Positions 42,084 through 47,413 of a stretch of 47,413 bases of DNA are shown piece after piece (the first letter of the stretch is position 1; each line of letters starts with the position of its first letter). Origin of the DNA: a virus. Made by a program: the position numbers and the translations under genes. Where the stretch lies: IMG/VR virus record IMGVR_UViG_3300043436_001902, positions 1 through 47,413 of that record; one strand, written 5' to 3'. A model generated the notes under the pieces. It was given only the letters and a program-made list of their open reading frames with translations, did no database searches and was not told where the DNA came from.

Positions 42084-42206
42084 TTAGATTGACATGCCTG
42101 TGGCTTGGTTTGTGACTACTTTGTACAAGGCGAATGCTACTGCAATACCTACTGAACTTGCCATGCAGATTTGGATGGCCTTTGCGATGATGAGTGCTAG
42201 TTTCAT
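42084..42206 (-). CDS. Small membrane protein (40 aa)
   Basis: The frame starts MKLALIIAKAIQICMASSVG and continues IAVAFALYKV, a single membrane-spanning helix. It sits two bases from the previous stop and before the next gene. Likely a membrane-anchored early peptide. Confidence 0.52.
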   Translation of the reverse strand: MKLALIIAKAIQICMASSVGIAVAFALYKVVTNQATGMSI

Positions 42207-42208
42207 GA

Positions 42209-42403
42209 TTATTTTATTTGAGGGTTAAGTTTCCAAAAGTTATCTGCGCTGAGCGTTTGCTCGTCATATGTCACAGTATATCCATTGTTGACATACTGTG
42301 TGCGATGCAATTTGTAGCGGATGTCTTGGCCACCGAAATGTTGTTGGTCTACCTTTACCAACGTCCCGTTGATAAGTGCTTTGAATGTCTTTAAAGTTGT
42401 CAT
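42209..42403 (-). CDS. Small protein, unknown
   Basis: A 64-aa protein with a strand-rich character (TFKALINGTLVKVD, then YTVTYDEQTL). ATGA overlap with the gene upstream. Not recognised. Confidence 0.5.
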   Translation of the reverse strand: MTTLKTFKALINGTLVKVDQQHFGGQDIRYKLHRTQYVNNGYTVTYDEQTLSADNFWKLNPQIK

Positions 42404-42600
42404 TTTAATTGATTAATTAGTTCGTTTAATTGATTAGTTTTTTTGTCTAAGAATTTAAATCCTGAACTTTCATCATGAAGGCTAAAACCTAGCTCTTCCA
42501 ATTTGTTATAAGACTCAGTGTTTTGAAATTCATTAAATACCTTTTCAGGAATTTGGTAGAAGGTTTCAAACTCATCCACCCAAACTAGTACTGCTTTCAT
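42400..42600 (-). CDS. Small acidic helical protein
   Basis: A 66-aa protein with MKAVLVWVDEFETFYQI at its start and a helical, Asn/Leu-rich end (NQLNELINQL). Joined to the next gene by ATGA overlap. Unknown. Confidence 0.52.
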   Translation of the reverse strand: MKAVLVWVDEFETFYQIPEKVFNEFQNTESYNKLEELGFSLHDESSGFKFLDKKTNQLNELINQLK

Positions 42601-42602
42601 AA

Positions 42603-42714
42603 TTATCTATATCTAAAAGGGATTAATAACTTGCGTGTCTTAACTAACACACCTTCCTGAAAGAAGCCGATGATTTCGTAACGGCCCTCGATTCTGATTA
42701 CTCTAGTTTCCATG
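42603..42714 (-). pseudogene. Frame-interrupted small gene
   Basis: From ATG 42714 the frame reads METRVIRIEGRYEIIGFF and then hits a stop after 24 residues. Shifting by one base at the T-run (TTCTTTTCAGG, 42659-42668 region) continues the same style as QEGVLVKTRKLLIPFRYR, which ends at TAA 42605-42603. Either a single-base change broke a small gene, the assembly has an indel, or ribosomes shift frame there. Confidence 0.35.
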
Positions 42715-42720
42715 GTTACT

Positions 42721-42936
42721 TTATTTTAGTTGTTTGATTCTTTCTTTCTTGTCTAACACTTGAGCAGGTATACTAATGATTCTTTTTTCTACATAGCTTT
42801 CCGTGTATGGTAGTTTGTAAATACCTTCTTTTTTAATCTTTTCCAATCTTACCAATTCTCTATGTAGACTTTCAATTTGTCCATGTAGTTCGTTAGTTAG
42901 TTGTTCTTTGCTGATACATTCATTTGATAAATACAT
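42721..42936 (-). CDS. Small coiled-coil protein
   Basis: A 71-aa, Lys/Glu/Leu-rich protein with heptad-like spacing across most of its length (LHGQIESLHRELVRLEKIKK, residues 18-37, then IPAQVLDKKERIKQLK). Probably dimerises by a coiled coil. Unknown function. Confidence 0.55.
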   Translation of the reverse strand: MYLSNECISKEQLTNELHGQIESLHRELVRLEKIKKEGIYKLPYTESYVEKRIISIPAQVLDKKERIKQLK

Positions 42937-42982
42937 ATCTATTGTGTTTAATTGGTTTGCGGTGCAGTGGATATCGCTTCCA

Positions 42983-43093
42983 TTAATTAGTCATTCTAAC
43001 TACACCTAATGCTTGCACGTCACGTGAAACTACGTGCTCTCTTTTAATCTCTACAGGCATCACCATTTGGCCTGTGAGGTTGACGTCGACCAC
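42983..43093 (-). CDS. Small protein (36 aa, GTG start), uncertain
   Basis: From GTG 43093 the frame reads VVDVNLTGQMVMPVEIKREH and ends GVVRMTN. The open frame continues upstream without a start to about 43148 (SIKTQRSRGARYTTQ), in a protein-like way. A GTG at 43164 starts MSHTRPVL in a frame that meets this one by a -1 shift. So the real gene may be longer, or interrupted. Confidence 0.35.
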   Translation of the reverse strand: MVDVNLTGQMVMPVEIKREHVVSRDVQALGVVRMTN

Positions 43094-43192
43094 CTGAGTA
43101 GTGTATCGAGCGCCCCGGCTTCGCTGAGTCTTTATACTTACAGCACCGGCCTAGTGTGACTCACCTAGTTAGTTTATAGTCTTACCAATATG

Positions 43193-43316
43193 TCAAAGAA
43201 CCTCCTGAGCTAGTGTAGCAGACCTACCTTTGAACCACTTTACCTCGGCGTGCTCCCCGAAGGGCGCTTAGTAAAGCTTTATCGTTTCGGTCACCCTGAG
43301 TATACTGATTCGTCAT
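43193..43316 (-). pseudogene. Frame-interrupted small gene near the early promoter
   Basis: From ATG 43316 the frame reads MTNQYTQGDRNDKALLSAL and stops at 43224. In the +1-shifted frame the same stretch continues APFGEHAEVKWFKGRSATLA and ends QEVL at TGA 43195-43193. Both halves look like protein. A small gene broken by a shift, or a recoded one. Confidence 0.3.
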
Positions 43317-43373
43317 CGTAACGCCTGAGGGCTTGCTAGTAAGAAGTGTTGTTGTTAGCTCGTTTGCTTGATA

Positions 43374-43403
43374 CAAATATACGGCAAGTTTTTAAATGTG
43401 CAA
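43374..43403 (-). promoter_or_regulatory. Main early promoter (TTG-N19-TATATTTG)
   Basis: On the - strand TTG (43403-43401), 19 nt, TATATTTG (43381-43374). This is a complete consensus Bacteroidota promoter reading leftward into the long early operon. Transcription would start near 43370. Confidence 0.7.
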
Positions 43404-43910
43404 TACTTTTCTACAATTATTTTCACTTTTCATGCTAATTTATAATCATTCTAAATAAGAGACATGTTTGTCTAGCGGCTAAATGCTTGACAATTAGATA
43501 GTTATGTACTACGTAAACGCATGATGCTAGGTAAATATTTATTGTGTGAAATGATTACAAGGTGTAACCTCCTCCCTTCAGGCGCGCAACCAACCGCGCA
43601 AACGAACGAACGGCAGGCCTTCAGGCGTGCAGATTGGACGGCTAATTGATTGGTCTCAAAGTCTATTCTATTTAACATAATGCAAATTATAAGACAAGCC
43701 TAGCAAACGTAACGACAAACGGCAGCACGGCCTAGGGCACGTCTGTATTGGTTTCCATGACAAACCAACACCCCACCCAAAAAGCCAAAAAGTTCGGCCG
43801 AAAAGTTCGAAAAGCAGACCCCCCACCCCGAAATGCAAACCGTTTTCCTTTCGCGCCGGCTCGCGCGGATTGGGGGTATTACCCGCTACTTCTATATATC
43901 TGATAATCCT
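43404..43910. other. Divergent control region with short repeats
   Basis: No ORF of support in this stretch between the leftward early promoter and the rightward box at 43911. It holds two near-identical 14-mers (CCTTCAGGCGCGCA at 43575-43588 and CCTTCAGGCGTGCA at 43618-43631), two AAAAGTTCG copies 13 nt apart (43788 and 43801) around the palindrome TTCGGCCGAA (43793-43802), and C-rich tracts near 43770-43830. Likely operators controlling the early/late switch. Confidence 0.5.
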
Positions 43911-43918
43911 TATATTTG
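43911..43918 (+). promoter_or_regulatory. -7 promoter box (TATATTTG)
   Basis: TATATTTG lies 15 nt before ATG 43934 and matches TAnnTTTG. No -33 TTG at standard distance. Likely drives the + strand genes to the right. Confidence 0.55.
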
Positions 43919-43933
43919 TAGAAAAAAAAGATC

Positions 43934-44329
43934 ATGAAAGATTACGGTATGCCGTTCAAGAACGCGGCCATTGATAAGTTAGGAGGCAAGTTCGGAAAAG
44001 GTCAAACGACTAAAAATGTAACAGTTCGTCCATCTGCTGAGCAGGTATCACGTGTAAAAGGGCGTATGGAGTCAGACATCAACCGAATGGATGCTGAGAT
44101 CAAGGGGTATGAATATGCAACTCCAAAATCAGTAACAGGTTTAGCTTGTTCAATGAAAAATAACAATTGCAGTAAAGAGACTAGAGATCAATATAGAGAA
44201 GTGGTCACTGATAGTGCTTTATCTGGCAGTAATAAATTTGTTGGAAAGAACATCCAATCAACTAGAGAGGCCTATCAGGGTGCCAAGAAGGCTCATTCTT
44301 ACGCTAAGGCCAATTTTTATAAATCATGA
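43934..44329 (+). CDS. Basic protein of unknown function
   Basis: A 131-aa basic, Lys/Gly/Ser-rich protein without membrane segments. Central helical part (about 38-65) and a low-complexity N terminus. The stop overlaps the start of the next small gene (ATGA). The neighbouring 251-aa gene is of similar basic composition. Possibly DNA-associated or a late virion protein, by inference. Confidence 0.65.
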   Translation: MKDYGMPFKNAAIDKLGGKFGKGQTTKNVTVRPSAEQVSRVKGRMESDINRMDAEIKGYEYATPKSVTGLACSMKNNNCSKETRDQYREVVTDSALSGSNKFVGKNIQSTREAYQGAKKAHSYAKANFYKS

Positions 44330-44463
44330 CAATTATACTCGTACCTACTTTCGGCCTAGCGGTCGGCCTGGAGATCTTTCCGGCAGACGTTGACTACGAA
44401 GTGAATGAGTTGGTATTAAACATAGTAATTTTTAAAATCGTTATACAATGGCAAGAAAGATAG
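44326..44463 (+). CDS. Small hydrophobic protein (45 aa)
   Basis: The frame starts MTIILVPTFGLAVGLEIFPA and ends VIFKIVIQWQER. Coupled by ATGA overlap to the gene before and overlapping the gene after by 16 nt. The hydrophobic N terminus could be a membrane anchor. Confidence 0.5.
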   Translation: MTIILVPTFGLAVGLEIFPADVDYEVNELVLNIVIFKIVIQWQER

Positions 44464-45203
44464 TCGACCCAAAGACGGGCGCAAGGGTAGCCGACCCAGA
44501 ATTTACTGGCGTTAAGCTTACAAGTGGATCAACAGGTTCAAGTTGGCCTGAAGTAAGATCACAATATCAAAAAGGTCTTCGTTCGGCTGAATTCAACAGA
44601 AGAGGTGTAGACCCTGAATTGAAAAGCTACCTAACAGGTAAAACCAATAAACTCAGCGAGGATTTTGATGAGCCTATTATTTCAAGTGGAGGTGACGTTC
44701 GTTGGACAAAAACATTAAAGAATCCACCAAAGGCTGATTTTAATGCTCCAATGGCTAAAATGCCGACCAAACGTCCTACAAAGATTGAAACAAACAAATC
44801 ACTTAAGGGGCCACAAGCTAAAAAGACAGCTACACAGGGTTGGTTTGGTGATGTTAATCCAAATACAGCGGGCACTTCAAACAAGCAGCTTAAGCAATTT
44901 GCTTCGTATGCGTCTAAAACCAATCTAGGTGAGAGCTTTATTGCAAAGCCAAAGACAGCCATTAATGAATATAAGGGCGAGATGAAATCTCAGCGCAAGC
45001 AGTATATCAAAGAAGGCAACAAAGCTGGTATTAAAGCGACTACTGCTGACATTCGTCAGGCAAGAAGTGCTGCCAAGTTCACTGGATCGAATAATCCGCT
45101 TGACGTCCCCGGCATGGCTACTGGCTACAGAGCTGCTCAAGACAACGCTGCCAACCGAAACACTATAAAGGCACAGGTTAGCAATCTAAAGAAGCTACGA
45201 TAA
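44448..45203 (+). CDS. Basic low-complexity protein, unknown
   Basis: A 251-aa protein rich in Lys, Asn, Thr, Ala and Pro, largely disordered in look, with some helical parts (about 165-240). No motifs. Similar style to the 43934 gene. It ends just before a strong terminator. Could be a virion or packaged nucleoid-like protein, by inference. Confidence 0.65.
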   Translation: MARKIVDPKTGARVADPEFTGVKLTSGSTGSSWPEVRSQYQKGLRSAEFNRRGVDPELKSYLTGKTNKLSEDFDEPIISSGGDVRWTKTLKNPPKADFNAPMAKMPTKRPTKIETNKSLKGPQAKKTATQGWFGDVNPNTAGTSNKQLKQFASYASKTNLGESFIAKPKTAINEYKGEMKSQRKQYIKEGNKAGIKATTADIRQARSAAKFTGSNNPLDVPGMATGYRAAQDNAANRNTIKAQVSNLKKLR

Positions 45204-45210
45204 ACAACTC

Positions 45211-45236
45211 AAACCCCTCCAAGTGAGGGGTTTTTT
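45211..45236 (+). terminator. Rho-independent terminator
   Basis: A 9-bp stem AAACCCCTC / GAGGGGTTT with loop CAAGT, then TTTTTT. It separates the basic genes from groEL. Confidence 0.88.
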
Positions 45237-45268
45237 CATTATAATTAGACTAATGTCTCAAATTTGAC

Positions 45269-45276
45269 TAAATTTG
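45269..45276 (+). promoter_or_regulatory. -7 promoter box (TAAATTTG) for groEL
   Basis: TAAATTTG lies 19 nt before the groEL ATG and 33 nt after the terminator. No -33 TTG at the usual spacing; -7 box only. Confidence 0.5.
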
Positions 45277-45294
45277 TGACATAAATCTAATAAA

Positions 45295-46863
45295 ATGGTA
45301 GTAAAACATGTTCATTTAGGCGACGAAGGTCGCAAAAAGCTCATTAAAGGCATCAAAACGATCGCTGGAGCAGTAAAAAGCACATTAGGTGCGCGAGGAC
45401 GCACTGTTCTCATTGAATCAGAGCATCATGTGGGTGGTATTACGGTCACAAAGGACGGTGTAACGGTCGCTAAGTCGATCAATCTATATGACCCGGTTGA
45501 GAACTTGGCTGTTATGATGGTCAGACAGGCTGCTGAGAAGACAGCAACCGTTGCAGGTGATGGTACCACGACAAGTGTTGTGTTGGCTGAGGCTATTGTT
45601 GATGCTGCTGAGGAGGTGCTCTCTCCGGAAGACAATGTCACTGAGGTAATCCGTGAGATTAATCAAATTACTGACAAGGTTGTCAGCAATCTAACCAAAC
45701 GCTCAAAGAAGTTATCCGGAAAGAAGCTCCGTGATGTGGCTTCAATCAGTGCAAACAATGACACTGAGATTGGTGGTATGATCGCTGACGCGTTCAGTGA
45801 GGTCAAGATGGTATCAGTTGAGAACAGTAAGGACCACAACACGTATGTTGAGGTGATAAAGGGGATCAAGGCTGACCGTGGTTGGACTAGTCGTCATTTT
45901 ATTACTGACTACAAGCGTCAAGAGGCTGTGCTGGACAACCCATACGTGTTGATCACTGACCAAGAGATCAGTAACTTGTTGAATATTGAGAAGGTGCTAC
46001 AGCACATTGTAGCACAGAACAAGCCATTACTTATCATCGGTGAGTTGAGCCCTGCTGCACTTAATACGCTGAATATCAACGTGGTTCAGGGCAAAATCAA
46101 GGCATGCAACATCCTGCCTCCAAACTTCGGGTACCGTCAGAAAGACTTACTAGAGGATCTAGCGATCGCTTTGGACGGCACATACTTCAGTGAGGACACT
46201 GGTGATGACTTGTCATTGATTGACGTAGCACATCTAGGCAGATGCGCCAAGGTAATCGTTGGTAAGGATAATACGATCTTTATGCCCTATGCTAGCTCTC
46301 AAGATAGCATAGACAATAGAATCACCGATATCACCGAGACAATCTTCGAGAGCGTAAGCAAAGAGGAGACTGACTTCCGTAAGGAGAGAGCTGCCAACCT
46401 ATCGGGTGGTGTGGCTGTCATCTATGTTGGTGCGTTAAGTGACATTGAGCAGAAGGAGAAGAAGGACCGCATTGACGACGCTGTGTGTGCTGTTGAGGCG
46501 GCCTTAGAGGAGGGTATTCTTCCTGGTGGTGGTGTAGCATTGTTCAACGAGGCAACAGAGCTTGGACGCAGCGAAATCACTCCTGCATTAAATATTATGA
46601 TCAAGGCTTTGAGAGCTCCAATGTGGCAGATCATCACAAACGCAGGTAAGGACGCATATAGTATCATGGATGGAATCATGCCAATACCTAACGAGGGCTA
46701 TGACGTGAAGGCTGAGCAGTATGTTGACATGATCAAGGCTGGTATTGTTGACCCAACGAAGGTGACAAAGAACGCTCTATTGAACGCTGTGTCGGTCGCT
46801 ACGACAATCTTAAGTACAAACGCTATCATTACAAATATCAGAGCAGATGAGAGTACTAAATAA
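45295..46863 (+). CDS. groEL: Phage GroEL-like chaperonin
   Basis: A 522-aa protein with the family landmarks: STLGARGRTVLIE near residue 29-41, KDGVTVAK (53-60), the nucleotide motif GDGTTT (88-93), a central apical-domain region and a C-terminal GILPGGGVALF (about 404-414). The usual C-terminal Gly/Met-rich tail is missing, ending RADESTK, which is seen in some phage chaperonins. Likely helps fold a large virion protein such as the capsid or the giant internal protein. The next gene encodes its co-chaperonin. Confidence 0.9.
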   Translation: MVVKHVHLGDEGRKKLIKGIKTIAGAVKSTLGARGRTVLIESEHHVGGITVTKDGVTVAKSINLYDPVENLAVMMVRQAAEKTATVAGDGTTTSVVLAEAIVDAAEEVLSPEDNVTEVIREINQITDKVVSNLTKRSKKLSGKKLRDVASISANNDTEIGGMIADAFSEVKMVSVENSKDHNTYVEVIKGIKADRGWTSRHFITDYKRQEAVLDNPYVLITDQEISNLLNIEKVLQHIVAQNKPLLIIGELSPAALNTLNINVVQGKIKACNILPPNFGYRQKDLLEDLAIALDGTYFSEDTGDDLSLIDVAHLGRCAKVIVGKDNTIFMPYASSQDSIDNRITDITETIFESVSKEETDFRKERAANLSGGVAVIYVGALSDIEQKEKKDRIDDAVCAVEAALEEGILPGGGVALFNEATELGRSEITPALNIMIKALRAPMWQIITNAGKDAYSIMDGIMPIPNEGYDVKAEQYVDMIKAGIVDPTKVTKNALLNAVSVATTILSTNAIITNIRADESTK

Positions 46864-47104
46864 ATACTTGCTTGCTCAGAAGATTTCTGAGCAGAAAAAA
46901 ACAAAAAGCGGTCTTCTATTAACCGGTGAGGACTCAAGCGATATGCGTTACCACAAGGCGACTGTCTTTGACGTTGGTATTCAAGTGTCTGGAATTCAGT
47001 ATGGCGACGTCATTCTGTACGACAAGGTCAACAGCCATGACGTGTTGATCAACGAAACTCGCTATGTAATTCTCCAGGAGAAGGACGTTGTTGTTGTTCT
47101 TTAA
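46847..47104 (+). CDS. groES: GroES-like co-chaperonin
   Basis: An 85-aa protein with GroES features: the N-terminal strand VLNKYLLAQ, the mobile loop region KKTKSGLLLTGED (residues 17-29) that contacts GroEL, then a Gly-containing turn and the YGDVILYDKVNSHDVLINE segment near residues 53-71. It starts inside the groEL end (17-nt overlap). Gene order EL then ES is the reverse of the usual bacterial operon. Confidence 0.8.
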   Translation: MRVLNKYLLAQKISEQKKTKSGLLLTGEDSSDMRYHKATVFDVGIQVSGIQYGDVILYDKVNSHDVLINETRYVILQEKDVVVVL

Positions 47105-47413
47105 ATCGGTCGTTAAAATCTAGTATAGCTTTTGCTAATGTTTTTTGATGGAATGGGGCGTTCTTACGGAACGCCTTATTTCGTCTTACTGACGTGGGAA
47201 TTGGCTCTAGGCCGGTCAGTTTCTTATAGATAGACGTCACCATCTTCTTAGCCTTAAATGACACCTCATACATATTGGTCTCACCAAAGCCGCGCTTACG
47301 CCATATGTAGACCCATTCCTCTCTTAGCAGCCTATCAAAGCGGTTGCGATCCCACAGCATGAAGTTTGCGTAGTCGGCAAAGTCTGCCCTTGTGAACAGT
47401 CTCTTTTTATGTA
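47049..47413 (-). CDS. Partial gene, unknown, cut at the window edge
   Basis: The reading frame is open to the window end (HKKRLFTRADFADYANFML, then WDRNRFDRLLREEWVYIWRKR), so the N terminus lies outside. The visible part is basic and helical with Arg/Trp-rich segments. It converges with groES and overlaps its end by 56 nt. Not recognised. Confidence 0.6.
   Translation of the reverse strand, partial: HKKRLFTRADFADYANFMLWDRNRFDRLLREEWVYIWRKRGFGETNMYEVSFKAKKMVTSIYKKLTGLEPIPTSVRRNKAFRKNAPFHQKTLAKAILDFNDRFKEQQQRPSPGELHSEFR
47157..47180 (+). terminator. Hairpin with T-rich tail after groES
   Basis: GGCGTTC / GAACGCC (7 bp, loop TTACG) followed by TTATTT, 52 nt after the groES stop. It lies inside the opposing - strand gene. 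The T-run is weak, so it may be a moderate terminator. Confidence 0.45.

Noticed and set aside
43200-43218. TAGCTCAGGAGGT-like D-arm on the - strand suggesting a tRNA
   Set aside because: No T-arm or acceptor partner at the right distance. The only GTGTAG match (43000-43005) has no T-arm before it.
1-47413. CRISPR array or insertion sequence
   Set aside because: No regularly spaced repeats with unique spacers, no transposase, and no terminal inverted repeats with target duplications were seen.

Overview
The window is most likely part of the genome of a tailed phage infecting a Bacteroidota (Flavobacteriia-like) host, probably podovirus-like. Four things point there. Bacteroidota-type promoters recur: a TAnnTTTG -7 box, three times with TTG 19-20 nt upstream. 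Families typical of Bacteroidota and their phages are present: a VirE_N/BT4734-like primase-helicase, a DUF3127-like SSB, a BACON domain and poly-Thr tail-fibre linkers. The base composition is AT-rich. The late genes run scaffold, capsid, tail adaptors, nozzle-like protein, fibre, internal virion proteins. No portal, terminase, DNA polymerase, integrase or lysis gene was recognised, so the genome must continue beyond the window. The gene at the right edge is cut.

Late block (1-25302, + strand): scaffold-like protein, major capsid protein, a strong terminator, small virion proteins, two adaptor/ring-like proteins and a 1291-aa nozzle-like protein ending in a BACON domain. Then come an 881-aa fibre with four poly-Thr linkers, a GT-A-type glycosyltransferase translationally coupled to the fibre, a second fibre-like protein, a GNAT acetyltransferase, and three internal virion proteins ending in a 3000-aa polyvalent protein with an HEAFH zincin motif.

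Early/replication block (25299-about 43370, - strand): about 45 tightly packed small genes read leftward from a good promoter at 43374-43403. Recognisable members are an HNH nuclease, a lambda-exo/Cas4-like nuclease, an SSB-like protein, the VirE_N/SF3 primase-helicase, an SF2/SNF2-like helicase, two DnaA-domain-IV-like proteins, a VRR-NUC nuclease, an Acb2-like candidate anti-CBASS protein and a calcineurin-like phosphoesterase. Several genes overlap out of frame by 40-130 nt. Non-coding stretches here hold two tRNA-like elements of abnormal length, a plus-strand small RNA candidate, an attenuator-like intergenic region, a pseudoknot-like leader and an AT-rich repeat region that could be an origin.

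Right end (about 43400-47413): a 550-bp divergent control region, then + strand genes of unknown function and a phage groEL followed by groES (reverse of the usual bacterial order). A - strand gene runs off the window. The most interesting candidate system is the fibre/glycosyltransferase pair: a poly-Thr, mucin-like fibre with its own coupled glycosyltransferase, next to a BACON domain protein.
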